Source: Paulinella micropora (Eukaryota; Cercozoa; Imbricatea; Euglyphida; Paulinellidae). Taken from it: a stretch of DNA of 49,859 nt. Below, one piece after another: positions 9,310-19,205 of this stretch. Positions within the stretch are counted from its first letter, which is position 1. Every line of letters begins with the position of its first letter. A model generated the notes under the pieces. That model was not told the origin of the DNA. It saw only the letters and a program-made list of their open reading frames with translations, and did no database searches. The DNA is taken from contig WBZZ01002986.1 in the NCBI GenBank assembly GCA_019918135.1, positions 45,001-94,859 on the forward strand. The letters are read 5' to 3'. The position numbers and the translations under genes are program-made.

Positions 9310-10083
9310 GTGTCAATTGGGCTGTACCGACAACCTCACCAGAATGTGTGCACGCCGCACCCCATTTATTTCGCGCTAGACGACGGTGCACGCAAGGCGT
9401 TGCTGCAAAGGCTCATCTGCACCCCACAGCCACTAGCTCAGACAGTGGACGACCTGCTGGCTGAAGGCTGGCAGCACTGCCCCGGCGTTGAGCTGGCGAT
9501 GCTGTGGTGCGTCTTCCACAAGAACCCGCACGGCATCCGGAGCGTGTGCACAAAGGGCCGCGCGATCGCGTGGGTGCCCGGGCAGCTGCTCGCGGGGCTG
9601 CTGGCGAGGCTAGGCGCCGAGGCCACCGAGTACGCCGCCCGCAAGACCAGCGCCGAGCAATGGCTGTTTGTGCGTCGGTGCTGGGGCCGCGCGGCGCCCA
9701 ACGCCAAGGACCGCCTGCGGAGCGTGTTCGAAGAGACCACGCGGGCCGTGCACCGCAAAATGCTGGCCGCGCAAGCGCGGCGCGTGGCCGACGCGCTGCG
9801 CCTGTCGCAGGCCCTGGCCGGCGACCTACTGTGGCTGCGCCTGATCCCGCGCGGTGCGCAGCCCGTGCAAGAAATCCCGTTGTTCCTGGACCGCGCAGCG
9901 GTGGACCGCGGCCGCGTGCGGCTGTGGCTGCGGCTGTACCGTTGTACGGGAGCCGAGCACGCGCTCAACTGGGTACGCGACGACGACGAACAGCCAATCG
10001 AGGCCACACCCGCCGACGGGCGCGACACGGCAGTGCTGGCAAACGTCGCAGATGTGTCGCCCGCCTCGTACGTCCGTGTGTAG
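9310..10083 (+). CDS. Unrecognised Arg/Ala-rich protein, start uncertain
   Basis: About 257 codons of GC-rich, well-formed coding sequence (GARKALLQRLICTPQ, LADALRLSQ-like helices, WLRLYRC). The frame begins with no ATG: the only nearby ATG (9,276) is in another frame, so a short intron or an indel near 9,300 is likely. No domain recognised; it is alpha-helical and basic. The C-terminus ends ASYVRV before a stop at 10,081. Confidence 0.55.
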   Translation: MSIGLYRQPHQNVCTPHPIYFALDDGARKALLQRLICTPQPLAQTVDDLLAEGWQHCPGVELAMLWCVFHKNPHGIRSVCTKGRAIAWVPGQLLAGLLARLGAEATEYAARKTSAEQWLFVRRCWGRAAPNAKDRLRSVFEETTRAVHRKMLAAQARRVADALRLSQALAGDLLWLRLIPRGAQPVQEIPLFLDRAAVDRGRVRLWLRLYRCTGAEHALNWVRDDDEQPIEATPADGRDTAVLANVADVSPASYVRV

Positions 10084-10600
10084 CTCGTGAAAAAGGGCGG
10101 CAGCCTGTGTGGGCCGCGCCCCTGTGCCGGCCCCGGATACTGCGAGGCGAACTGGGGCGGGCTCGACAGTGGCCGCGGCCGCTGGTACACGCACGAGCTC
10201 GCGCCCTGGTGTATACAATGTCTGCGCTGGCCCGCGTGCGTCGCCGGGCTGGTCGGGCAGTACTTGGGGCCCGTACATTTCTAGCCGAGGAAGAGAGAAG
10301 AGGCAGGGAGAAGCCAAGAAAATATAACAAAAAAAATGTAATGAAAAGAGTCTCGACAACGCAGAAGGGGGAAAAGAGAGGGGGGCGGCTTATTGGAAGT
10401 CGTTCCATGTATTTATTCTTTTTTTTGTAGCTTCTGCGCCCTGCCCCTCCCCCTTCACCCTCTCCTTCTTTTAAATACAAGGAACCAAGCAAGTAAATTT
10501 TTTGATTTTTTCTTCCCTCTACTTTCTTTCCCGAGAGCTCGGAAAAATTAATTAAGAAAAATTTGCAACTAATTATAAGGAACCAACAATTCAAGCCAGA
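10084..10600. other. Spacer, nothing supported
   Basis: GC-rich to about 10,280, then AT-rich with polyA/polyT and TTAATTAA-like strings. Overlapping short frames on both strands show no protein-like composition. Confidence 0.4.
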
Positions 10601-10606
10601 GCAGAA

Positions 10607-10804
10607 CTAGGCGTACAGATATTCGCAAGGCAAACCACGCTCTTCCCAGAATGCGCGCGTCTCCACGCAGTCCCCCAGCCGCGCACAGCGCTGTCGCGCC
10701 TCAATTTCGCCAGGGCTTTTTACAACGCCGTCAGGCTCGTCCAGCGTATACAAAAAGAGCTGCTCTGACAGTCCGACGCAGGAGGGAATGGCCTGGCTGG
10801 ACAT
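10607..10804 (-). CDS. Small unrecognised protein (65 aa)
   Basis: Complete ORF from an ATG, with balanced amino-acid content (LFLYTLDEPDGVVKSPGEIE, three cysteines) unlike the low-complexity frames around it. No signal peptide or membrane segment. It stands alone between AT-rich spacers. Length and isolation leave open that it is an exon or a remnant. Confidence 0.5.
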   Translation of the reverse strand: MSSQAIPSCVGLSEQLFLYTLDEPDGVVKSPGEIEARQRCARLGDCVETRAFWEERGLPCEYLYA

Positions 10805-12063
10805 TCTACTTTGGTCGATTCTTTTAAGGTCAAAAATGGATAAACTTTTTTTTGTAGCCCACAGGGCTCAAAGGAGAGGGGGGTAGGGGGGAGGGAGAAA
10901 GAAAAGAGAAAGACGACACTGAAAACTAAGGTGAGGGAGAGGGAAGAGGTAGGGGAGGGACGCGCTAAAAATGTAAAAAAATCCTTGACAAAGTTTTAAT
11001 ATTAGTACTGAAAACTAAAATAGGGGGCGCACCGGGCACTCGGTGCATCTACCACAAAAACCAAACCTTGACAAAATGCCAACGCTAGCGATTGATTAAG
11101 CGTGCCCCAGTGTTTTCAATAGAGCTCCGTTAGGAGAAAAACCTGCACTCGGTGGTTGAACGTGTCCGCGACAAACACCTTGCCTGCTCCATGGGCTATT
11201 CGGCCCGAGCTAGCGGGCTGGCGCTTACCTTGGACACTTTGCTCCGAGATTCACAGGTTACGACCGCTTTTTGTAAAGGGCACCAAAGAAGCGGCCCAGG
11301 CGAGAACAAGGCAGGCACGCGCACACGGGAAAGAAAAGGGGCAGGGGATGAGGGGAGAGCACGATCTATCCTTGTTCGCCATATGAGAACGGAGAGCGGG
11401 AGAGGCACGGCCCTGTGCTTAGCGGAGGGGCTAGTGATCTGAGCGGGAGAGGCACGGCCTCCGTCTGAGAACTTGGACAGGAATGAGGAGGGGGGAGGGG
11501 CTTAGTGGAGGCGTTTCATGTATTTATTTAATTTTTTTTTTGTAGCTTTTGCGCCCTTCCCCTCCCCCTTCCCTGTCCTTTGAGCCCCCCGGGCTCAGGG
11601 GGCTCAAGTAGGATAGAAGAAAAAAAGGAGAGGGGCACCCCCCCTCCTCACATCCATCCCTCGCCTCCCCTCTCTCCCTCTTCCTTCCGAAGGGGACTCA
11701 AAGAACAGGGGAAGGGGCGAGGGGAAGGGCGGGGCCGGCGCAAGGCAAAAGAAAGAAGACAGGAGGGGGGGAGGAAAGAGGGAAGGGGTGGGGGAAGAAG
11801 AGGCAATTCTTTTCTGGTAGGTCAGTCCCTTGATCTTCATAAAACTAGCAAAATTTGTTGCTTTGTGATAAAAGTAGAACAGAGGCGCACACGTGTTTTC
11901 TGGATCGTGTCTAGGTACTAGCAATGGGCCCACCAATGATAAGCGCAATGTACTACGGCCCACCTTTAATCGGTTTTGGGGCTTTTTTTGGCGATATACT
12001 GGCGACTGGCGTCCTTTGCAGTGGTTGTAGTCGCGATTAGAGTGGCAATAGAGCGTGGTTCCT
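10805..12063. repeat. Spacer with truncated copy B of the coiled-coil module
   Basis: 11,152-11,460 matches the module of 15.2-15.9 kb (gctagcgggctggcgcttac...gcggcccaggcgagaac) but then jumps to the sequence after the gene (cacgggaaagaaaaggggca), so the whole coiled-coil reading frame has been deleted. A GC palindrome follows at 11,579-11,608. A dispersed-repeat copy lies at about 10,982. No intact gene. Confidence 0.65.
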
Positions 12064-12546
12064 TCAGAATTTGGTAAGAACAGTAAAGACACTGTGAGTC
12101 TGCACCAAGAATGGAAATTTATCAAGGTGTTTACCTTTTTTTTTATTAAAACAAAAGCTCCGTAGTTTACAAGCATCCAAAAAAAATCTACGAGGCCTGC
12201 CTTTTAAGCACATGGATCGTGACGGGCCTTGCGCTCGTCCGGCCGTGGCCGCGTACAGGTGCTCCACCTTACTGAGATCTACCAGCACGGAAGTAACTAC
12301 CACAACCAACGCCCCGGGCTTGGCCAGCTCTTGTGCGGAAATGTGCTAACCCGCCGGCTTGCCTTTCAAGTCCAAGCGCACGTACACCAGCCTGTCACCC
12401 TCGGGGATCAGGGGCGCAAATTGGTCGTGCCACCGCCCGGGCTCACGACACAGCTCGCGCACGAACCGGCGCACGCGCTTGCACTCCTGGAGCAACTGGG
12501 AGTCTGCTTGGCAAATAAAGCACCGGTGCTTGTAGACGGACGCCAT
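12064..12546 (-). pseudogene. Unrecognised protein with an in-frame stop
   Basis: Starts at the ATG at 12,546 (MASVYKHRCFICQADSQ). It is open to a TAG at 12,346-12,348, then continues in the same frame with protein-like sequence (ALVVVVTSVLVDLSKVEHLY) to 12,064. The upstream part has a Cys-rich start (C-x2-C), the downstream part a hydrophobic strand. The stop may be real decay, an error, or an undetected intron; the only GT-AG interval spanning it closely is about 21 bases, too short. Family unknown. Confidence 0.45.
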
Positions 12547-12603
12547 GGCACAATTAGGCAGCAGGATTTTGTGTAGAGAAAAAAAAAGGCCGGCTCTGTG
12601 CAA

Positions 12604-12889
12604 GTCTTTTTTTGGGGGGAGGGTCAGCTGGGTTCAAAACCGCTGGCTACTGCCCCGCCCCCTCCCACACCACCTTCCTCTCTCGCACCTTCGCTGTTGT
12701 TGCCTTTGCAACTGCCCTTTTTTTTCTTTACTGTCTGGGCCTAACCTTGTAAGCTCCTCCCCACAAGTTCATGCAAACTGCTGCTCCGCGAGGCAAACTG
12801 CTGTCCTTCTTCTCTGGCGTGTTCACGACCGTGGCGACGTGGCGCTCAAACTCGCAGACTTTCGACTTGCAAGGCAAGCAGCTGCATGG
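12604..12889. other. Spacer, nothing supported
   Basis: Mixed GC-rich sequence between the preceding gene and the next partial coiled-coil copy. Short frames are not convincing. Confidence 0.35.
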
Positions 12890-13053
12890 CACCCGCGAGG
12901 CGAACGGCTCGTTGTGTTGCAAATGCAGCGAGCCATCTTTTTCCACCGTCGCCTTTACTGCCTTGCCTTGCAGCTCAAACATGTGCTCCCCGGCACCCGG
13001 AACCTTGGTAAGAACATTCATGTCAAGGGCAGAGAAGAGTTCGCCCCCGGAGC
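12890..13053 (-). pseudogene. Coiled-coil protein, copy C (N-terminal part only)
   Basis: Matches only the first ~45 codons of the copy at 15.8 kb (MDGTCSGGELFSALDMNV to EKDGSLHLQH), starting at the ATG at 13,065-13,063. It then diverges into unrelated sequence near 12,910, so the coiled coil is missing. The downstream flank (13,080-13,540) again matches the common module. Confidence 0.6.
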
Positions 13054-13099
13054 AGGTCCCGTCCATGTTGCACCTCGCACCTGAATATGTAAGCACACG

Positions 13100-13735
13100 G
13101 GAAAGAAAAGGGGCATAGATGAGGGAGAGGCACGACCCTGTGCTTAGCCTTCCCCCCCCCCCCCCCCGTTTGAGAACTTGGACAGGAATGGGGAAGGGGG
13201 GGGGGGCTTAGTGGAGGCATTTCATGTATTTTTCAAAAAAGAATTTTGTAGCTGCTGCGCACTTCCCCTCCCCCCTGTTCTTTGAGCCCCCGGGCTCAGG
13301 GGGCTCAAGCGAAGGGAAGAAGAAAAGGGGAGGAGGGGGGCGCCCTCCCCCCCCCCCCCCCCCCCACAACCCCTCTCCCTCTCGCGTCCCTTCTCTCCCC
13401 CTTGCTCCCGAAAGAGGGAGGGGGGTGCCCCCCCCCCTTTTTTTTTTCTTTTCTTCCCCATGAGCCCCCTGAGCCCGGGGGGCTCAAAGAACAAGGGAAG
13501 GGGCGAGGGGAAGGGCGCAGAATCTACAAAAAAATTTAATTAAAAAAAAATCCCCCAACAAAGTAGAGAGGGACAGGGAAGAGACAGGGCGGGAGGAGGA
13601 AGCACGGATTGTGTTAGCCCCCCGTCTGAGAACTTGGACAGAGGGGGGATTTTTAGGGAAGGAGGAGGCATGTTTCTCCCCCGAGAGAAATCCCCCGGTG
13701 GTTCCCCCGGTTTGAAAGTAAATACAGAGATTGTA
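13100..13735. repeat. Module spacer with GC palindrome pair
   Basis: Forward palindrome 13,281-13,309 and reverse 13,461-13,488, flanking C tracts. The flank is nearly the same as at 15,950-16,320. No gene seen. Confidence 0.65.
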
Positions 13736-15077
13736 ATGCGCTCAGCCCTGGCCTGTGTCAGGTTTTACACTGTGCTTTTTCTGTCCGGACTTGTGTCCTC
13801 CGTCATTCTTTTGTTATTCACGATCGCGACTAGCGCGCTTTTTTTTTTGGCGTCAATGTGCGCAGAGCCTGGGGAGGACGTCTTTCCTCCTTCCTAGCCG
13901 CGCCAACGGTCTGGAAGAGGCGGAGTCCGAGATATTGCGCGGGTATCAGAACCTGCACCAAGATGTTGCTATCACAAGAGGAATTACGGAGCTTTCGCTG
14001 CCGGCCAAGGGCCTTGCAATTAGTCTACACTCTTTAAGGGCGCGCCTTGCTGGCTCCCCGGGAGGCATGCCCTCTTCCCTTGGCAGGAACCTGGTGGTTG
14101 TGCACGGAGTCTCGAGTGGCGCCTTATTTTATCTGGGCACGCTGCGTTTTCTGCTCGAGTCATACGAAGAAGTCCATTTGCTCAATTTGCCGGGTTTCGG
14201 ACGCCTGCCTACGCCAACTTGCCTACTACAAACCGAGGGGGATAGCGCTACAGACTTACTAGCTGAGATCGTTGAGTCGTACATTGTGCAAATGAGCCTT
14301 GAGAGAGCAGACGTCTTGGGGCATTCGTTTGGAGGCCACGTGGTGGCGAGGCTGGCCGTGCAGGCAAGCCACCGACTTGCCCGCGTGATTCTGGTAGCGC
14401 CTGCGGGGCTCTTTCCCTTGCTGGGCAGGTACGGAACGTACTGGGCCATTTTTTTTAAGCTGAGCCCCCTGCACCGGCTACTCCGTTTTTTGCATTCCTG
14501 GAAGTTGCAAGGCTTTTTCTGCCACACTTGGTTTGATCATTTACGCTACTCCGCAAATGTGTATTACTGGCTCGAAGTTTTGGGCCGCCCGTGCGCAGTG
14601 GGTGACTCTTTTGTCGGCAGCAACATAGTCGTGAGCTGGTGGAAAGGACACGCCCGCTGGACTTCGCCCTCTCTTCCAAAGCTCTTGGGAGCATCTGTGC
14701 CTATGGCGCTAATCTATGGAGAGCACGACCCTATCATGCCCTGCCAACAGGGCGAGAAATTCTCCTCTCTGTCGAGCAGCGCGGTGCCGTGCGTGATTGT
14801 GGAACAAAGCGGACATTCGCCCCAATGCGAGAAGCCGGCCCAGTTTGGCGCAGCCTTGGGCCCAGCCAGCAGCCTTGCCCGCGCGCCAGCCTCTGTCGGC
14901 GGCGAATCGATAGCCAAGACCAAGGGCGCTGTTCTGCAACATCATTTCGACAGCACACCATATTTTACGACGCTGTCGCTCACTACTTCGGAGTCTCTAA
15001 TTCTTGCTATGTACAGATCGCTAATTCAAGCCTGCGGTCTTCCCCACGAGCTTAGCCAGCCCGCATGCGCTAGCTAA
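13736..15077 (+). CDS. Alpha/beta hydrolase with N-terminal signal-like exon
   Basis: Best model: exon 1 13,736-13,792 (MRSALACVRFYTVLFLSGL, hydrophobic), a 73-base GT-AG intron ending tttttttttggcgtcaatgtgcgcag, then exon 2 from 13,866 in matching phase; about 422 aa. Without splicing the long frame has no ATG for over 100 codons. The fold's marks are present: oxyanion strand VVVHGVSSG, nucleophile elbow GHSFGG (Ser about 14,325), acid in YGEHDP, and His in QSGHSPQCEKP. This is the lipase/epoxide-hydrolase-like group; the substrate cannot be told. The N-terminus suggests secretion or membrane attachment. Family firm, splice model likely. Confidence 0.8.
13793..13865 (+). other. Putative 73-base intron in the hydrolase gene
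   Basis: Begins gtgtcc, ends tgtgcgcag after a T-rich tract. It is phase 0 and joins an ATG-containing signal-like exon to the hydrolase frame. Its length matches the introns of the cysteine-rich gene nearby. Confidence 0.55.
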
Positions 15078-15271
15078 GACCCAGACTGAGCTGGATTAAA
15101 GTTTTAATAACAATTCTTGAGAAGGTAACTTGCGTGGGGCTGGGTTTTCGGACGAGAACCAGGGCGTACATAGGCATTCCGGATTTTTCGGCAACACTGC
15201 CTTTTTCGCGAGCTTTTATTAAAGTAGTTGATATTTTGGCCACACTGGGGCACCTTTGCCTGCGCCATATG
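15078..15271. other. Start of module copy D
   Basis: From about 15,177 the sequence (ccggatttttcggcaacactgcctttttcgcgag) is nearly identical to 6,412-6,470, marking the left end of the duplicated module. Confidence 0.6.
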
Positions 15272-15871
15272 CTATTCGTCCCGAGCTAGCGGGCTGGCGC
15301 TTACCTTGGACACTTTGCTCCGAGATTCACAGGTTACGACCGCTTTTTGTAAAGGGCACCAAAGAAGCGGCCCAGGCGAGAACAAAGCAGGCACGCGCAC
15401 AATCAGACCGGGCGGGAGCCTGCAGCTTGTAGTCTCTGTAATTTCCGCATACTTGACCTCAAGTTCTTGCTTTTGCTCCAAGAGCGAGATCTGCCTAGCA
15501 TGATTGCCAATAATCTGATGTAGTCTTATCAACTTCTGGCCTAGCTCTTGATCTGGAGACTCAGGTTCATCGTCTGCAGGGCCCTGGCGAAGCTTTAGTT
15601 CGAGCACTTGCAGATCTTTTTGTACAAGGGCCAAATCCTCGTGGCGTTTCCGGAGTTCCAGGGAGCGCCTCTCCCGCTCGGACTGAGCCTGCAAACTCAA
15701 GTTGTCCCAAAGAAACCTGTGTTGCAAATGCAGCGAGCCATTTTTCTCCACCGTCGCCTTTACTGCCTTGCCTTGCAGCTCAAACATGTGCTCTCCGGCA
15801 CCCGGAACCTTGGTAAGAACATTCATGTCAAGGGCAGAGAAGAGTTCGCCCCCGGAGCAGGTCCCGTCCAT
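15272..15871 (-). CDS. Coiled-coil protein, copy D (best copy)
   Basis: 199 aa from an ATG (MDGTCSGGELFSALDMNV). Residues about 15-50 form a small beta-rich segment (GEHMFELQGKAVKATVEK). Residues about 52-135 are a long charged helix with heptad-like spacing, and the C-terminal 50 residues are less regular. No family recognised; a self-associating or scaffold role is only inferred from the coiled coil. Copies at 6.3-7.0 kb (frameshifted), 12.9 kb (truncated) and 11.2 kb (deleted) show the locus is being duplicated with its spacers. Confidence 0.6.
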   Translation of the reverse strand: MDGTCSGGELFSALDMNVLTKVPGAGEHMFELQGKAVKATVEKNGSLHLQHRFLWDNLSLQAQSERERRSLELRKRHEDLALVQKDLQVLELKLRQGPADDEPESPDQELGQKLIRLHQIIGNHARQISLLEQKQELEVKYAEITETTSCRLPPGLIVRVPALFSPGPLLWCPLQKAVVTCESRSKVSKVSASPLARDE

Positions 15872-15889
15872 GTTTCACCTCGCACCTGA

Positions 15890-16825
15890 GTATGTAAGCA
15901 CACGGGAAAGAAAAGGGGCAGGGATGAGGGAGAGGCACGACCCTGTGCTTAGCTTTCCCCCCCCGTTTGAGAACTTGGACAGGAATGGGGAAGGGGGGGG
16001 GGCTTAGTGGAGGCGTTTCATGTATTTTTTAAAAAAGAATTTTGTAGCTTCTGCGCCTTCCCCTCCCCCCTGTTCTTTGAGCCCCCCGGGCTCAGGGGGC
16101 TCAAGCGAAGGGAAGAAGAAAAAGGGAGGGGGGGGGGGCGCCCTCCCCCCCCCCCCCCCCCCCCCCCCCACAACCCCTCTCCCTCTCGCATCCCTTCTCT
16201 CCCCCTTGCTCCCGAAAGAGGGGGGGGGGGGGTGGGGGCGCCCCCCCCCCCCTCCTTTTTTTTTCTTTTCTTCCCCATGAGCCCCCTGAGCCCGGGGGGC
16301 TCAAAGAACAGGGGAAGGGGGCGCCCTTCTCTCCCACTCCCGCTTCTCTCCCCCCTTCCCCCTTCTCTCCCCGCGGAAAGAGGCCGTAGCGGCTCGTTCA
16401 TTTAGCGCTAAATTGTGCTGCGTTGCATGGTGCGCATGATAAGGCCGGAAAAGGCAGGGCTTCCGAGTTTTTCCTGCAGAAATGTCTTTTTTAGCCACAT
16501 CACTTCTAAAATTTCAATCCGATCTATAGAACAGAATTGTTGTACTTTTAATAACACTGACAAGTCAAGCTAGAGTGTTTGGGCGCGGTAAGAAAGAGGT
16601 ATCACACCCCGCGATAGAGTGCGAAAAAGAATACGCTGAATTAGAGCTCGGCGATCTTACACTTAACACTGAGAACCAAGAGAGGGAGAGGGAGGAGGCA
16701 GGGAGGGGGGGAAAGGCCGGAGAGGGGCTACGGGAGGGAGGCGTTTTCCTCTTCCCCTTGCTCCTCGTCTGTTCCCCCTTGGAATCTTCTTCATTTTTTA
16801 GATATTCCTTGGGTGCCAAAAAAAA
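15890..16825. repeat. Module spacer with GC palindrome pair, variant palindrome and dispersed repeat
   Basis: Forward GC palindrome 16,076-16,105, reverse 16,278-16,304, long C/G tracts between. TTTAGCGCTAAA at 16,401 is a variant of the tandem-unit palindrome. ccgcgatagagtgc(g)aaaaa at about 16,609 recurs near 18,889. A dispersed-repeat copy lies at about 16,635. No gene until the signal-peptide exon at 16,826. Confidence 0.6.
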
Positions 16826-19205
16826 ATGCTCTTTCAAGCGTTTCTGCTGGGTTGTATTTGGACGACGCGAGCCCAACCCTGTAGCCTGGATTTCCCTGCG
16901 TAAGTAAGAAAGCCCTCTTGCGTTTTCTTTTACTTTTGTGTTTGGGTAGGGTGGTTCGCAAGTGCGTCCAGGCTGGCCACTTCTGCACCGAGGATAGTTC
17001 TTCTCTTTTTATGACGGATTTTGAGTCTGGAGAGCTGTATAACCTGCCTTGCGTCGAAAAGAGGCTTTCTTCCACGTACATTACTGCGCAATACGAAGAT
17101 GTCTCTTCGTGTTTCATCTGCGACAATGGCCCGATCCCCGTAAAACGATCTCTGCCCCTCCTAACAACCCCGTCCATTTGGAGGGTACACCTTTCCTTCT
17201 TTTGTAGGCATTGAAAGGCCACGTGAATCGCAAGTGTATCAACAACGTCTGCACGGAGACAAATCAGAGCGAGGGCGGGTTATGCTGTGGCGATTTCGAT
17301 GGTTCTATTTCTCTCGCCGCCGCGGAGTGTAGCGCAGAGGTGCAGGGTAGCTATTGTAAGCCGGGGCTTGAGTGCGTCTTCAACAGCACCGCCCGAGTAG
17401 GCACCTGTAAGGCCTATAAGGGCCTCTTGCGCTCTTATCTGGGTTATCTGGAGAACTGCGAATACCAGGACGAGGCGGTATGTTCCGCCACGCATTTTGT
17501 GTTGTGACCCCCTCCCCCCTTTTTTTTGCTGCTGGTGCAGACGCTCGAGAATTCTCCTATAGAAAGGGCCGTGTGCTACACTGGCTTGAGATGCGATATT
17601 GGCAAGGCCCCCGGCACAGAGACGTCTGCAGATAATAGCATGCCGGGCAAGTGCAGGGCTTTAAGTCTTTCGGGGGCGAGGTACCTTCCCGAAGGAGAAT
17701 GCTGGATAGAGGACTCTGGGGAGCAGTGTCCATATGGCGAAATCTGCCGCAATGGAACCTGCATCAAGTCCGCCTACCTCCGCGCGGCCAAGAATTGCAC
17801 TAGCCATAATGACTGCGTCCACGGAGCTGTCTGCATCTGGTCGGCTTTGGCCACGCTTGGTCCCCAAACACCTCTGATGTGTGCTGTGTTGACTTGGCAG
17901 GGATACGTGGGATATTGCTGGGCATAGCTATAATCCCAAAGGACATGCAAGCGGCGCTAATGCTGCGCGGGGCACGTGCGGCGAGCCTTTCCAACGGTTT
18001 TGTGCCTCTTAACTTTTTTTTGTTTCTAGGGTTTTCAGAAAAAACAGAAAAAAAACCATCGGCGTGCAGGACCCAGGGGCAATTTTGCGACAAGTATCTT
18101 TCGTGCGGAGCCGGTTTGTACTGCAACACACACTTCGGAGCTACAGACTTCGAAGTGTGTGACATGACGGAAAAGATGTGCAGCCGGGGTGAACCCTGCG
18201 GCCGGGGCATGACCACTAGTTGCCCCGACGCCAACTTTGTAGCGCCCCCAGGCGCCGACCGGGTTTGCCGCGAGGACGAAACGAAAGAGAAAGAAGATCG
18301 ACGGAGGTATCTCTGGAGCACCATCGTGAAAGACATGTATGCGTGCTTTCACGCCAGCAAAGTGCCTTATGGCGTCGACCTCTACGATCTTATGTTTTTC
18401 AAATCATATCGCAATTCCCAATGTTGCCAGGGCCTGGGCAGCGCTCAGGGCGATTTGTTCTGGTTCTATCGCGATGGACTGACGGGTAAGCCCCTGTGCC
18501 CTCCCCCATTTTTTTTGGGGGGTTTGTTGTTTTTTTTTGGCTCACGCCGCTCGGAAAGGGGCGGCGGGGGAGGGTTTTGGAGCAAACCAAACTTCTGTGC
18601 ACTTGTGGGCGTAGCGGCCCCTGTATGCGGCGCGGCGGAGGCTTATGGCGGATCTGCGCTGCTCGCTTTGCAACCCAGCGGTGCTGCCAGGCTAGCACCC
18701 GTCGTTTGGGTCCTTCCCCCTCATTTCCTACAAGCCTAGCCTTCCCCCCCTCCTCCCCCCCCCCCAAAAAAGAGAACTCGTGACATGTTTTTGTTTAGGG
18801 TGTGCAGACCTTGCCGCTTCTGTCGTCGCTGGCGGCTATCTTCTGGGGGCGAAGTTAAGCCCCTCCCCTCTCCCGCGAGCCCCGCACTCCGCGATAGAGT
18901 GCAAAAAAAAGATAAAATTTTTAATTAACAAGTCAAGAAGCAACGACAACCCACTCTTACAAAGATCACGGTTTCTCGGTTTTTCCAGACCAGAAGAGGA
19001 TGAAGGACCTTACCCTAGGTTAACTTTTAAGTGTCGCAGGAAGTTCACCCTGGATTTTTCGCAGTGCACTAACATGCCTGAACTTAACCTGCCCAAACCT
19101 TCAACAAAATGGTGCAAAAGATTGGTTGTGCTTTGGCCAAAGAAAAGACCTGTAGTGACTGGCAAAAAAGCTGTAAATCCACTTTACACACGTAATTTTT
19201 ATTAA
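16826..19205 (+). CDS. Multi-exon cysteine-rich secreted or surface protein
   Basis: Spliced model. Exon 1 16,826-16,899 is a signal peptide (MLFQAFLLGCIWTTRAQ). Exon 2 is 16,950-17,139, exon 3 17,208-17,477, exon 4 17,541-about 17,839, exon 5 about 17,901-18,001, exon 6 about 18,030/18,048-18,485, and exon 7 from 18,799. Junctions 1-3 and the last have good GT-AG sites (gtaagt at 16,900; gtaaaa at 17,140; gtatgt at 17,478; gtaagc at 18,486), and the phases join one open frame. The product is rich in paired cysteines (CVQAGHFC, CCGDFDG, CRNGTC, CRTQGQFCDKY) with NxS/T sites, as in extracellular proteins. Exon 7 gives a hydrophobic tail (LAASVVAGGYLLGAKL). The last stop is uncertain, and exon 5 and 6 borders are approximate. 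The gene looks eukaryotic in style; it may be a captured host gene or a viral surface protein. Confidence 0.7.
16900..16949 (+). other. Spliceosomal intron, 50 bases
   Basis: gtaagtaag donor, tttgggtag acceptor after a T-rich tract. It joins the signal-peptide exon in phase with the first cysteine-rich exon. Confidence 0.75.
17140..17207 (+). other. Spliceosomal intron, 68 bases
   Basis: gtaaaacg donor, ccttcttttgtag acceptor, phase 0. Confidence 0.7.
17478..17540 (+). other. Spliceosomal intron, 63 bases
   Basis: gtatgt donor, T-rich tract, gctggtgcag acceptor, phase 0. An in-frame stop lies inside it. Confidence 0.75.
18486..18798 (+). other. Longer intron, about 313 bases
   Basis: gtaagc donor and tttttgtttag acceptor. 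Contents are T- and C-rich low-complexity DNA. Confidence 0.55.

Noticed and set aside
9504..10430. 308-aa Arg/Ala-rich ORF in another frame over the 9.3-10.1 kb gene
   Set aside because: Composition is that of an out-of-frame reading of GC-rich coding DNA, and it continues into non-coding spacer.
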